From an uncultured Clostridium sp. (lineage in GTDB: Bacteria; Bacillota; Clostridia; Peptostreptococcales; Peptostreptococcaceae), in the NCBI GenBank assembly GCA_945931665.1, contig CAMEPL010000010.1, positions 1 to 49,028 on the forward strand: a stretch of DNA of 49,028 nt, given 5' to 3'. The notes below the pieces were generated by a model, which worked only from the letters and a program-made list of their open reading frames with translations, did no database searches and had not been told where the DNA came from. The stretch's first letter is position 1, and each line of letters begins with the position of its first letter. Positions 17,575 through 28,005 of this stretch are shown here, one piece after another. The translations under genes were made by a program, and so were the position numbers.

Positions 17575-17624
17575 AAAAAAGAATGCTATAAATAAACTAA
17601 AGTTTATTTATAGCATTCTTTTTA
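17575..17624 (-). terminator. Terminator after serS
   Basis: A perfect hairpin of about 23 bp (AAAAGAATGCTATAAATAAAC and complement) with a 3-nt loop and T-run. The symmetry could make it act in both directions. Confidence 0.88.
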
Positions 17625-17656
17625 AATGAGTCAAATTTAATTATTTAAATTAAATA

Positions 17657-18997
<1,341 letters not shown>

Positions 18998-19010
18998 CTA
19001 ATTTAACTAT

Positions 19011-19039
19011 ATTTTATTCATTTAAAATTATCTTGTCAA
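19011..19039 (-). promoter_or_regulatory. SigA-type promoter of serS
   Basis: Minus-strand TTGACA, 17 nt, TAAAAT. Confidence 0.75.
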
Positions 19040-19615
19040 TTCCCTTACAAAATATAGTTTATGTAGCATATAATAAATTGTCTTCCCTAAAATATAAAAA
19101 TTAAATATAATTCCCATTATGCATTCTCGACACTCTACAAAGTAAGTACGTTACTTCCCAAGAAAATCTGCCTTTAATTCCTTGAAAAAGATTTCCTTAT
19201 ATACAATGCAATTTACACCCTATATAAAATTATAATCAATCTCAGAAAAATTTCCATACATAATTCTAATATAAATAAATATTTTTCTATTTTATGTCCA
19301 TTTTTTTTAATTTTTATACTTATTTGGTAAAATATTTATTTATTTTAAGTATAAAACACTCATATCACACAATATTACTATTTTTTCCATACAACAAAAT
19401 ATCCTAAAATAAATTAGAATTATTTATAATTATCGATGAATAGAATTGTATATGTGTTATAAAATAATAAAATAGATATTTACCACTTTTCTATATATTA
19501 AAAAGAGGATACTTAAATTAATATGCATCCTTCTTTTATTTTTTATTCTATTTTTGCTAATTTATTAAATATTTATCAATATATGTTTTTTATTAAAAAA
19601 CTTAAACTTCTTTAC

Positions 19616-19648
19616 AAAAAAATTTCCTTAATATTATAAGGAAATTTT
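19616..19648 (-). terminator. Terminator after spoIVA
   Basis: AAAATTTCCTTA, a 6-nt loop and TAAGGAAATTTT form a 12-bp perfect stem followed by a T-run on the minus strand. Confidence 0.8.
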
Positions 19649-19711
19649 AAAATATATTTATTTAAATAAATATCAAATAACAATAAGTTTCTTTACAATT
19701 AATAATATAAA

Positions 19712-21181
19712 TTACAGGATAATTGTTATTATATTATTGCTACCTTCATTTATAATTTTTTGTAGTGTCTTTTGAATCTTAAATCTAATTTCATCTGGCA
19801 TCATATATAGTTTGCTTTGTAATTGTTCTTTTACTAAATCATTTAGTGATTTACCAAACATATTTGATTCCCATAACTCACTAGGATTTTGTTCAAATTC
19901 ATTTAATAGGTATTTAACCATTTCTTCACCTTGGTCTTGGTTACCTACTATTGGAGATACTTCTGTAGATATATCAGCTTTAATAATATGAAGTGATGGT
20001 GCATTTGCTTTTAGTTTAACTCCATATTGTTTTCCTTGTTTTATAATTTCAGGTTCTTCTAAACTAAGTTCGCTAAGTGATGGTGCAACAACTCCATATC
20101 CAAAAGTCTTAGCATCATTTAATGCTACTTCTATTTTGTCATATTCTCGTTTTACTTTAGATAAAGTTGTAACTAAATTTAATAACTGGCTATCACCTTC
20201 AATTTTAAATCCACTCTTTTCTTCTAATACTGTATAGAACAATTCTTGTTTTGTAGTTAATTGAACATTTATTACACCTTCGCCTAGTTCTACACTATCT
20301 ACATTTACACCTTCTAAAAATTCTAATTCTTTAAATCCATTTATAATATCATCAATATCTCTTATTTTTTGTAAGCTAGCTATACATTCTTTCAATGTAG
20401 CTATTATACTTTGTTTTATCCAATGATTTTTTTCTAATCCTTCAACCCATTTAGAAATATTTATTCTTATTTCATTTACCGGGAAGTCATATAATACTGT
20501 TTCTAATATATTTTCTATATCAGATTCATTCATTTCTTCAACATTTACTGGCAATATAGGAACTTCATATTTTTCTTCTAATTCTTTTCTAAGAAGTTCT
20601 GTCTTTTCTTCTTTAGGTGTCATACTATTTAAAACTACTACAAATGGTTTTTGAATAGATTTTAATTCATCTATTACTCTTTCTTCAGCATCTATATAAT
20701 TACTTCTTTCTATACCTGTTACACTTCCATCTGTTATAACTACTACACCTATAGTTGAGTGATCTCTTATAACTTTCTTTGTGCCTATTTCTGCAGCTTC
20801 TTCAAAAGTCATAGCGTCTTTTGACCATGGTGTGGATACTAATCTTTGCTTACCATTTTCTTCATGACCCAATGCTCCATCAACTATGTATCCCACACAG
20901 TCGACCATTCTAACTTTTAGAGAAACAGCATCTTTTAATTCAATAACTACGCCATCCGCAGGTACAAACTTTGGTTCAACAGTCATAATAGTTTTTCCTG
21001 AGCCACTTTGAGGTATTTCATCTCTAGTTCTATCTCTTTTAAATTCATTGTCTATATTCGGTAAAACTAATGTTTCCATAAACTTTCTTATAAATGTTGA
21101 TTTGCCTGTTCTGACAGGGCCAACAACCCCTATATATATATCACCTTGAGTTCTTTTTGCTATATCCTCATAAATGTTCAT
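19712..21181 (-). CDS. spoIVA: Stage IV sporulation protein A, spore-coat ATPase
   Basis: A 489-residue mother-cell ATPase that polymerises on the forespore outer membrane and forms the basement layer of the coat. The N-terminal P-loop GPVRTGKST lies at residues 21-29, switch and Walker B regions follow (VRMVDCVGY), and the C-terminal targeting region ends near IITIIL. Length matches Bacillus SpoIVA (492). I start at the ATG at 21181, with GGAGGG 7 nt upstream. It is monocistronic between the gpsA terminator and its own. A loose SigE-like promoter upstream fits the expected mother-cell control. Confidence 0.97.
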   Translation of the reverse strand: MNIYEDIAKRTQGDIYIGVVGPVRTGKSTFIRKFMETLVLPNIDNEFKRDRTRDEIPQSGSGKTIMTVEPKFVPADGVVIELKDAVSLKVRMVDCVGYIVDGALGHEENGKQRLVSTPWSKDAMTFEEAAEIGTKKVIRDHSTIGVVVITDGSVTGIERSNYIDAEERVIDELKSIQKPFVVVLNSMTPKEEKTELLRKELEEKYEVPILPVNVEEMNESDIENILETVLYDFPVNEIRINISKWVEGLEKNHWIKQSIIATLKECIASLQKIRDIDDIINGFKELEFLEGVNVDSVELGEGVINVQLTTKQELFYTVLEEKSGFKIEGDSQLLNLVTTLSKVKREYDKIEVALNDAKTFGYGVVAPSLSELSLEEPEIIKQGKQYGVKLKANAPSLHIIKADISTEVSPIVGNQDQGEEMVKYLLNEFEQNPSELWESNMFGKSLNDLVKEQLQSKLYMMPDEIRFKIQKTLQKIINEGSNNIITIIL

Positions 21182-21211
21182 TCTTATTCCCTCCTGCATA
21201 CATTTCTTATT

Positions 21212-21240
21212 AAAGTATATTGAACAGTTTCTAAATTTAT
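21212..21240 (-). promoter_or_regulatory. Possible SigE-type promoter of spoIVA
   Basis: Minus-strand ATAAATT, 14 nt, TATACTTT loosely fits the SigE pattern (A-rich -35, ATAC in the -10). The spacing is right but the match is only partial. Confidence 0.35.
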
Positions 21241-21294
21241 AACAAAAATATTAATGTGCTAAAATTAAAGAAAGTAGTAAAAATATAAAAAAAT

Positions 21295-21345
21295 AAAACC
21301 TACGTAGATTTAAGTTTTATTATACTTAAAATCAATGTAGGTTTT
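21295..21345 (-). terminator. Terminator after gpsA
   Basis: AAAACCTAC..GATTTTAAGT pairs with ACTTAAATC..GTAGGTTTT with an internal mismatch and bulge, followed by a T-run on the minus strand. Confidence 0.8.
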
Positions 21346-21354
21346 ATATATAAA

Positions 21355-22380
21355 TTAATTATGTACAAATCCGTTATTAACGACTTCTTCCATTTCATTT
21401 TTCTTATGTCTAGTCATAAGTGCTTTTACAGTTTCTTCCGTATCTGCACCTTCATACAATACTGAATAAATAGCATTAGTTATTGGTAAGTCAATATTTA
21501 ACTTTTTACCAACTTTATAAGCAACCTCTGTAGCTACAATACCTTCAACAACCATGTTAACCTCATCTAGTGTTTCTTCTAGAGTCTTACCTTGTCCCAT
21601 AAGTATACCAGCTCTTCTATTTCTACTATGCATACTCGTACAAGTTACGATTAAGTCTCCAATACCAGAAAGTCCTGTAAAAGTTGTTACATATGCCCCC
21701 ATAGCAACTCCAAGTCTTCCTATTTCAGTAATACCTCTAGTCATTAATGCTGCTTTTGCATTATCTCCATATCCAAGTCCATCACACATACCAGCTCCAA
21801 ACGCTATTATGTTTTTTAGAGCTCCACCTAATTCAACACCTATTATGTCTGGATTAGTATAAACTCTAAGTACAGGACTCATAAATGCATCTTGTACAAT
21901 TTCAGCTATTTCTAAATTTGGAGATGCTGCTACTAATGTAGTCGGCATAAATTTAGAAACTTCTTCAGCATGAGATGGCCCAGATAATGTAACATATTCA
22001 TTATTTGGTAGTTCTGACTTAACGACTTCTGATAATCTAAGTCCTGTTTCTCTTTCAAGACCTTTAGCTACATCAACTATAATTTGATTATCTTTTATAA
22101 AAGGCTTTATCTTTTTACATACACTTCGTACGGCTTGCGATGGTACTGCTAATACTACTATTTTACTGTCTTTTATTACACTTTCTAAATCAGTAGATAT
22201 TCTAATCTCTTTTGGGAAAATAATACCTGGTAAAAATCTAGAATTTTCTCTTGTAGTATTAATCTCATTTGCTTGAGATTCATCTCTTGTCCACATATCT
22301 ACTTTATATCCGTTTTTACAAAGAGCTAGGGCAAGTGCACTCCCCCAACTTCCTACACCTACTACACATACCTTTTCCAT
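21355..22380 (-). CDS. gpsA: Glycerol-3-phosphate dehydrogenase [NAD(P)+]
   Basis: A 341-residue cytosolic enzyme that reduces dihydroxyacetone phosphate to sn-glycerol-3-phosphate for phospholipid backbones. The N-terminal Rossmann motif is GVGSWGSALA, and the C-terminal substrate domain holds ELGGALKNIIAFGAG with the catalytic lysine, and MGAYVTTFTGLSGIGDLIVTC. I start at the ATG at 22380, preceded by GGTGG; the track start would overlap plsY. It follows plsY by about 20 nt. PlsY uses the glycerol-3-phosphate made here, so the pair forms the first steps of phosphatidate synthesis. Confidence 0.95.
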   Translation of the reverse strand: MEKVCVVGVGSWGSALALALCKNGYKVDMWTRDESQANEINTTRENSRFLPGIIFPKEIRISTDLESVIKDSKIVVLAVPSQAVRSVCKKIKPFIKDNQIIVDVAKGLERETGLRLSEVVKSELPNNEYVTLSGPSHAEEVSKFMPTTLVAASPNLEIAEIVQDAFMSPVLRVYTNPDIIGVELGGALKNIIAFGAGMCDGLGYGDNAKAALMTRGITEIGRLGVAMGAYVTTFTGLSGIGDLIVTCTSMHSRNRRAGILMGQGKTLEETLDEVNMVVEGIVATEVAYKVGKKLNIDLPITNAIYSVLYEGADTEETVKALMTRHKKNEMEEVVNNGFVHN

Positions 22381-22399
22381 AATGACACCACCTAGTTTA

Positions 22400-23005
22400 T
22401 TATTTTTTTTCACCAAGTTTTCTTTCTGTTCCGTTTATTAGACGTTTTATATTTGCTCTATGCGTATACACAACTGATGCTGATAAAAATAAAGTAACCC
22501 ATATACCTTTTGTATTGTGGTTTATAAGCATAAACACAGGAGACAAACATATACTTAAAACAGAACCTAAAGAAACATATTTACTAACTAGTACTATTAT
22601 TATAAATGCTGCTAAACATGTAAGAGCTACTATAGGATTTATAGCTAACATTGCGCCTAAAGAAGTTGCCACTCCTTTACCTCCTTTAAATCCTAAAAAT
22701 GCCGGCCAATTATGTCCTATTACAACAGCTACTACAGCTATATAAGCACAAGTCACTTCATCTGCTTTCATGTAATGAGCTAATACCCTAGCAAGTCCAA
22801 CTGCAATTGCGCCCTTTAAAACATCGCCACCAAAAGTCATAGCGCCTGCTTTTTTTCCCATAGTTCTAAGTACATTCGTCGATCCAGCATTACCTGAACC
22901 TTGAGTTCTTATATCTACACCTGCAATTCTTTTGCCAATAATATATGATGTTGATATATTACCCAAAAGATAAGCAACTACTATAATAATTAAATAAACT
23001 AACAT
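22400..23005 (-). CDS. plsY: Acyl-phosphate:glycerol-3-phosphate acyltransferase
   Basis: An integral membrane acyltransferase of 201 residues that moves an acyl group from acyl-phosphate to glycerol-3-phosphate, giving lysophosphatidate. The three conserved loops of the family are present: GSGNAGSTN near residue 36, GHNWPAFLGFKGGKGVAT near residue 97 and a third cytoplasmic loop near the C-terminus. Five hydrophobic helices can be drawn. GGGGG precedes the ATG. It lies between der and gpsA in one apparent operon. Confidence 0.95.
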   Translation of the reverse strand: MLVYLIIIVVAYLLGNISTSYIIGKRIAGVDIRTQGSGNAGSTNVLRTMGKKAGAMTFGGDVLKGAIAVGLARVLAHYMKADEVTCAYIAVVAVVIGHNWPAFLGFKGGKGVATSLGAMLAINPIVALTCLAAFIIIVLVSKYVSLGSVLSICLSPVFMLINHNTKGIWVTLFLSASVVYTHRANIKRLINGTERKLGEKK

Positions 23006-23026
23006 CTCTGGCCCCCTATATTTTTA

Positions 23027-24355
23027 TTATCTTCTTTTATTTTTTTCTCTGTACTCGAATTGTACTGAAGTTCCTTCAAATCCAAAGTTCTCTCTTATTT
23101 TATTTTCAAGATATCTTTGATAAGAGAAGTGAGTAAGTTGTTTATCATTTATAAATAATGTAAATTTAGGTGGTTTAGTTCCTGTTTGTGAACCATAATA
23201 AATTTTAAGTCTTTTACCTTTATCTGATGGCGGTTGATTAAGCATAACTGCCTCACCTATAACATCATTTAATGCTGATGTGCTAACACGTTTAGCATGC
23301 TCACTAGCAACATAATTTACAGTTTCTAATATTTTATTCATTCTTTGGTTAGTAAGAGCAGATACAAATAATACTGGTGCATACATCATGAATGGGAATT
23401 TCTCTCTTATTTCTTTTGTATAGTTTCCTAATGTTTTGTTGTCTTTTTCAATTAAGTCCCATTTATTTACGATGAATATACATCCTTTACCTTCGTCATG
23501 AGCTATACCAGCAACTTTAGTATCTTGTTCTGTAACTCCTTCAGTTGCATCTATAACTATTAAAACAACATCAGCTCTTTCTACAGCACTCATAGATCTT
23601 ATGACACTGAATTTTTCAACTCTTTCATATACTTTACTTTTTCTTCTTATACCTGCTGTATCTATTAATAAATACTGTTGTCCGTCTTTTTCAAAGTATG
23701 TATCTATAGCATCTCTTGTAGTACCTGCAATTGGACTTACTATAACTCTATTTTCTCCTAAAATATTATTTAATATCGAACTTTTTCCTGCATTTGGTTT
23801 ACCTGTTATTGCTACCCTAATTATATCTTCGTCATACTCAGTGTTTAATCCTTTAGGGAATTGTTCTACAACTTCATCTAATAAGTCTCCAAGACCCATA
23901 CTATTTGCACTTGATATTGCATATGGATTACCTAAACCTAATTCATAGAAGTCATATATGTTGTCCATTTGATTTATACTATCTATTTTATTTACAGCTA
24001 ATAATACTGGTTTATTTGTCTTTCTAAGTATTTGTGCTACTTCTTTATCAGCTGCTGTAATACCAGCTTTTCCGTCAACAACAAAAATTATGATATGTGC
24101 CATATCTACAGCTAACATAGCTTGGTTTCTCATTTGAGATAATATTACATCTCCGTTATCTTTTTCGATACCACCTGTATCTATTAATGTAAAATATTTG
24201 TTTAGCCATTCTACTTCTGCAAATATTCTATCTCTTGTAACTCCTGGTGTATCTTCTACTATTGATATCCTCTTTCCTGCTAATTTATTAAACAGTGTTG
24301 ATTTTCCTACGTTTGGTCTACCAACTACTGCTACAATTGGTCTATTATCACTCAT
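23027..24355 (-). CDS. der: Ribosome biogenesis GTPase Der
   Basis: A 442-residue tandem-GTPase needed for 50S ribosomal subunit maturation. Two G domains are visible: the first P-loop is GRPNVGKST with switch DTPGVTRD and NKID near residue 120; the second is GKPNAGKSS near residue 182 with DTAGI and NKWD. A C-terminal KH-like domain follows and ends in basic residues (REKNKRR). Length is typical. GGGAG lies 6 nt before the ATG. It starts 13 nt after the DUF512 stop, so the DUF512-der-plsY-gpsA operon is clear. Confidence 0.96.
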   Translation of the reverse strand: MSDNRPIVAVVGRPNVGKSTLFNKLAGKRISIVEDTPGVTRDRIFAEVEWLNKYFTLIDTGGIEKDNGDVILSQMRNQAMLAVDMAHIIIFVVDGKAGITAADKEVAQILRKTNKPVLLAVNKIDSINQMDNIYDFYELGLGNPYAISSANSMGLGDLLDEVVEQFPKGLNTEYDEDIIRVAITGKPNAGKSSILNNILGENRVIVSPIAGTTRDAIDTYFEKDGQQYLLIDTAGIRRKSKVYERVEKFSVIRSMSAVERADVVLIVIDATEGVTEQDTKVAGIAHDEGKGCIFIVNKWDLIEKDNKTLGNYTKEIREKFPFMMYAPVLFVSALTNQRMNKILETVNYVASEHAKRVSTSALNDVIGEAVMLNQPPSDKGKRLKIYYGSQTGTKPPKFTLFINDKQLTHFSYQRYLENKIRENFGFEGTSVQFEYREKNKRR

Positions 24356-24368
24356 TTTAATCTCCCTT

Positions 24369-25694
24369 CTAGTTTATGATTTTTTCTACAAAATCTTTTC
24401 CTTCATTTTGACAAGTTATTACTTGAACATTTAATTTTTCTGATAATTCTTCTAATGTTATATCATCTAAAAATACTTCTTCATCGCTTTTTAACATAGA
24501 TCTAGTTATATATAAAGCACTTCCTAAATCTTTATCTTTTAATTGTTTGATTATATCTGTAGCAGTTATAAGCCCTGATACAGTTATTGTATGACCGAAA
24601 TAATCATTTCTTATCTTATATACGTTTATTTTTACATTTTTGAATTTTTCCATAACCTTACCAGCCATCTCGCTTATAAATTCATAAGCTGAACTTCCTG
24701 TAGCTATAGAAACAGTCTTTTTGATGCTATCGTCTTCATCTAAAGTATCTAAGTAGTTTATAATTTCTGTTCCTTGTTTACGAATCATACCTACTCCGTC
24801 TTCAAATTGTAAAAACCCTTCATATTCATCATAATCTAATAGTGGTCTTTTCGCTATTATATAAAACTCATCTGATAAGAAAGCAAATCTTGTATTTAGT
24901 TCTTTTAAATACTTCTCTTGTAGAGCATGTACTTGGTCAATAGTTTCATTTGCACTTTCATAGTCGAAAATTTCTAATTTTGCTAAATTTTCTCTATATT
25001 TAGTAATACCTACAGGTACTATAGCAACACTATTTACATAAGGATAAAGACTAGATAAATCACTTAAAGTTCTATCTAATTCTTCTTTGTCATTATATCC
25101 AGGACATAACACTATTTGACAGTTCATTTCGATATGTGCATCTGCTAATCGCTTCATAGTACCAATTAATTTTCCAGCATGCTTGTTTGTTATCATTTTT
25201 CTTCTAAGCTCTGGATTCGTTGTATGAACTGATATATTTATAGGACTTATTCTGTATTTTATTATATTATCTATATCCTCTTCACTCATATTTGTTAAAG
25301 TGACAAAATTTCCTTGTAAGAAAGAAAGTCTTGAATCATCATCTTTGAAATAAAGAGTTTCTCTCATACCTTTAGGAAGTTGGTCTATAAAGCAAAAAAC
25401 ACATTTGTTTCTACAACTCTTTGCTTTATCGATTATAGGGTTTACGAATTCTATACCTAATTCTTCATCAAAATCCTTTTCGATTTCGTATATATAGATT
25501 TCTCCATCTCTTTTTTGTATTTCTAACTCTATATACTCATCACTTATTAAAAATTTATATTCTATAATATCGTGAATTTCTTCGTCATTAACAGCTATTA
25601 ATAAGTCTCCTACTTCTATTCCAATTTCTTCAGCAATAGAACCCTTATAAACTTTACTTATGATGTTGTTGCTATTTTTTACGTTGACTTCCAT
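24369..25694 (-). CDS. DUF512 PDZ/radical-SAM-like protein
   Basis: A 441-residue protein with an N-terminal PDZ-like domain (residues 1-70, SIAEEIGIEVGDLLIAVNDEEI) and a radical-SAM-like barrel carrying CRNKCVFCF, a CxxxCxxC cluster for a [4Fe-4S] centre, near residue 92. The C-terminal DUF512 region includes TGSSAYEF and FGHTITVSGLITATDI. The family is widespread in Clostridia, often beside der, with no defined reaction. It heads the operon with der, plsY and gpsA behind its own SigA promoter. GGGTG lies upstream of the ATG. The radical-SAM chemistry is inferred from the cysteine motif only. Confidence 0.88.
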   Translation of the reverse strand: MEVNVKNSNNIISKVYKGSIAEEIGIEVGDLLIAVNDEEIHDIIEYKFLISDEYIELEIQKRDGEIYIYEIEKDFDEELGIEFVNPIIDKAKSCRNKCVFCFIDQLPKGMRETLYFKDDDSRLSFLQGNFVTLTNMSEEDIDNIIKYRISPINISVHTTNPELRRKMITNKHAGKLIGTMKRLADAHIEMNCQIVLCPGYNDKEELDRTLSDLSSLYPYVNSVAIVPVGITKYRENLAKLEIFDYESANETIDQVHALQEKYLKELNTRFAFLSDEFYIIAKRPLLDYDEYEGFLQFEDGVGMIRKQGTEIINYLDTLDEDDSIKKTVSIATGSSAYEFISEMAGKVMEKFKNVKINVYKIRNDYFGHTITVSGLITATDIIKQLKDKDLGSALYITRSMLKSDEEVFLDDITLEELSEKLNVQVITCQNEGKDFVEKIIN

Positions 25695-25729
25695 AAATCT
25701 TTCACCCTTCTCTAAAAATACATCATCTT

Positions 25730-25758
25730 ATAATATCGTATAATTTTAAGTTAGTCAA
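25730..25758 (-). promoter_or_regulatory. SigA-type promoter of the DUF512-der-plsY-gpsA operon
   Basis: Minus-strand TTGACT, 17 nt, TATTAT. It separates this operon from the YIEGIA genes upstream. Confidence 0.7.
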
Positions 25759-25783
25759 ATATATAAATTTGTATACATTAGTT

Positions 25784-25981
25784 TTAATGTTTAACTATTA
25801 TTAAGGTTTCTTTTGCTATTTCATGAACAACTCCATCTACACATTTAGCCATTAACATCGCTTTATTCTGCATATCGTCATCATTATTCGCATAAAATAT
25901 AGGACATCCTCCTGCAGATGTCATATTTTTATCAGTTGTTATTATTGCTAAGGTAAAATCATTTATAGACATATCTGACAT
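25784..25981 (-). CDS. Small capping-subunit-like partner of YIEGIA
   Basis: A 65-residue soluble protein with no signal peptide or membrane helix. Its best match from memory is the small family named as a capping-complex subunit for YIEGIA, found next to YIEGIA genes in spore-formers. Visible features are the N-terminal AIITTDKNMTSAGGCPIFYA and a C-terminal helix/strand ending ETLIIVKH. The ATG lies one base after the stop of the YIEGIA gene, with AAGGAAGG upstream, so translation is tightly linked. Function is unknown; a role as a cytosolic cap on the membrane protein is inference. Confidence 0.75.
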   Translation of the reverse strand: MSDMSINDFTLAIITTDKNMTSAGGCPIFYANNDDDMQNKAMLMAKCVDGVVHEIAKETLIIVKH

Positions 25982-25982
25982 A

Positions 25983-26915
25983 TTACTTACCTTCCTTTCT
26001 TCCTATTACGTAATTTTTTAAGGATATATTTTTTCCTCTAGCACTTGAAACTATTGGTGTTGATTTAACTGTTTGTATAACTGCGTCAATATTTTTTTCA
26101 ATAGGCAAATATGCAATTACTATACTTTCATTTTTAGGATTTCTTCTTGGTATAGGAGTAAAAACTGGTTCATTTTTTTGTCTATACAGTCCCAATCTGC
26201 TGTACAGAGTATATGCTATTGTCTGTCTTTGTCCCGGGTCTTGTATTATTGAAGCATTTATATAATTATTGTCTTTTGGAACTATTTCTATTCCGACTCC
26301 ATATTTTAAAAACTTTTCTCTTTCTGACTTTAGACCTACATTTGTTATTCCACTCAAAGAACCAACTTTAAGTATGCTGTCATTTTCAAATGATATATCT
26401 ACTATGTTTACATCGGCTATATCTCCGATGGAATCTCTTCTTATAAGTCTTTTTAAAATAAATGCCAAGATAATTCCAAATATAGTACTTATAAGTAAGC
26501 TTATACCTTGACTCATTTTGAATTCAGATGTAATTAAGTAGTAACAACCAACTGTAAAAAATGATGATATTATACACATATAGTTTCTTACTTCATACGT
26601 CTTTGCAATCTCTTCTATAAATGCATTTCCTCTTTGTACTAGCTGTTTTGCTTCTAATTCGGTAAGTGTATCTCTTCGATTTTCTCTTACTTGTCTAAAT
26701 TGTTCTGCTGCTAAAGATAAAAAGGTAATTGATGTATATGATCTTTCAATCAATGCAGGAACTAGTAATGCCCCTAGTGCAGATGCAATAAAAGCTAATA
26801 CTAATTGTGTGATTAAAACATTTGGTTGTGTGGGGTATTGTTTTTGCTCTAAATTAAGCATAATTAATCTCGTTAATATCCCTATTATTATTCCGATTAA
26901 AAAAACTTTGTCCAT
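25983..26915 (-). CDS. YIEGIA family sporulation-associated membrane protein (copy 1)
   Basis: A 310-residue membrane protein with four predicted helices (about 4-20, 33-55, 117-135, 140-162) and a soluble C-terminal domain of about 150 residues. The family motif appears as FIEEIAKTYEVRNY just before helix 3, close to the YIEGIA consensus. The C-terminal half carries IRRDSIGDIADV and EREKFLKYGVGIEIVPKD, shared nearly block for block with the neighbouring paralogue. GAGAGG precedes the ATG. The family tracks with endospore formation, but I know of no defined biochemical role. It forms an operon with the second copy and the 65-aa gene. Confidence 0.82.
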   Translation of the reverse strand: MDKVFLIGIIIGILTRLIMLNLEQKQYPTQPNVLITQLVLAFIASALGALLVPALIERSYTSITFLSLAAEQFRQVRENRRDTLTELEAKQLVQRGNAFIEEIAKTYEVRNYMCIISSFFTVGCYYLITSEFKMSQGISLLISTIFGIILAFILKRLIRRDSIGDIADVNIVDISFENDSILKVGSLSGITNVGLKSEREKFLKYGVGIEIVPKDNNYINASIIQDPGQRQTIAYTLYSRLGLYRQKNEPVFTPIPRRNPKNESIVIAYLPIEKNIDAVIQTVKSTPIVSSARGKNISLKNYVIGRKEGK

Positions 26916-26934
26916 TTTTCACCTCTCAAATCTC

Positions 26935-27867
26935 TTATTTTATTAAACATTGATAATTACTTTGTTTTCCTTTTGCTGCTTCTAAAATAGGTGTACTACC
27001 TGCCACCTGTTTTATAAGTTCCATATCGTTTAGAATTGGCATAAACACTATTAATACACTTTTTGTCTTTAAATCTACTTTTGAGGTTGAAACTATATCA
27101 TGTTCATCTACATCTTTATCTATACCAGTATGAATAAATATATTGTATATAATTGCATCCCTTTGTCCTAAATCATTTATAACACCAAAATCTTTTTCGT
27201 CCTTTGGCACAACTTCAATTGCAATTCCATTTTTTAAAAATCTTTCTCTAGTATCTTTTAGACCTATATTAGTAATAACTACATCGTTTACTTTCATTAT
27301 CGGTCCATCAAAATAAATTTTAGCTTCTTTTATATCTGCTATATCATTTATACTATTTCGTCTTAATACTTTTCTAAATATTAAACCAACTATTGCTGCA
27401 ACAACTATTGCTGCTAATGTGCATATTATTATATTTTCACCAAATCTTTTTGCAATTAGAACATATGCTATTGATGACCCAAGACCAGCAAATAAACTTA
27501 CATAACTTCTAACTTCATAAGTAGAAGCTATTTCATCAATATAAGTTGCACCCTTTTTTACTATTTCATCCTCATCTATATTATTTAATGTTATTTTCTC
27601 TTGTTTAGATAAGCCTTGGAATTGTTGCACCCCTACAGCTAAAAATGTCAATGCTGCAAATTCTTTGTCCATAAGCGCTGGTAATGCAATTCCTCCTAGT
27701 GCTGAAGTAAGCCCCGCCATTATAATTTGTTCTATATAATCTTGCGGTCTTGTTGGGTATTGTTTGTCTTTTATTCTGAGCACTAAAAACCTACATAGCG
27801 TTCCAAGTAAAACAGCTACTAAAAATGAATGTCTAAACAGAGCCTCATCTAATACACTTTCCTTCAT
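26935..27867 (-). CDS. YIEGIA family sporulation-associated membrane protein (copy 2)
   Basis: A 310-residue paralogue of the gene just downstream, with the same plan: four membrane helices, the motif YIDEIASTYEVRSY before helix 3 and a C-terminal domain with LRRNSINDIADI and RERFLKNGIAIEVVPKD. I start at the ATG at 27867, because AAGGAG lies 8 nt upstream while the track GTG overlaps that site. It is first in the operon, downstream of the histidine-kinase terminator. I see no strong SigA promoter ahead of it, which would fit a sporulation sigma factor. The two copies have diverged enough to suggest a hetero-oligomer rather than a recent duplication. Confidence 0.82.
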   Translation of the reverse strand: MKESVLDEALFRHSFLVAVLLGTLCRFLVLRIKDKQYPTRPQDYIEQIIMAGLTSALGGIALPALMDKEFAALTFLAVGVQQFQGLSKQEKITLNNIDEDEIVKKGATYIDEIASTYEVRSYVSLFAGLGSSIAYVLIAKRFGENIIICTLAAIVVAAIVGLIFRKVLRRNSINDIADIKEAKIYFDGPIMKVNDVVITNIGLKDTRERFLKNGIAIEVVPKDEKDFGVINDLGQRDAIIYNIFIHTGIDKDVDEHDIVSTSKVDLKTKSVLIVFMPILNDMELIKQVAGSTPILEAAKGKQSNYQCLIK

Positions 27868-27935
27868 AAAATACACTCCTTTTTAAAATAAATTTCAACT
27901 TTCTTAACGTTATAAATTTATTTTGTACAAAAGAA

Positions 27936-27985
27936 AAAATCTTATGTAAACTTTCTATATTGATAGATTATTTACATAAGATTTT
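27936..27985 (-). terminator. Terminator after the histidine kinase gene
   Basis: AAAATCTTATGTAAA and TTTACATAAGATTTT form a perfect 15-bp stem with a 20-nt loop and T-run on the minus strand. Confidence 0.85.
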
Positions 27986-28005
27986 ATTATTCAAATATTC
28001 AATTT

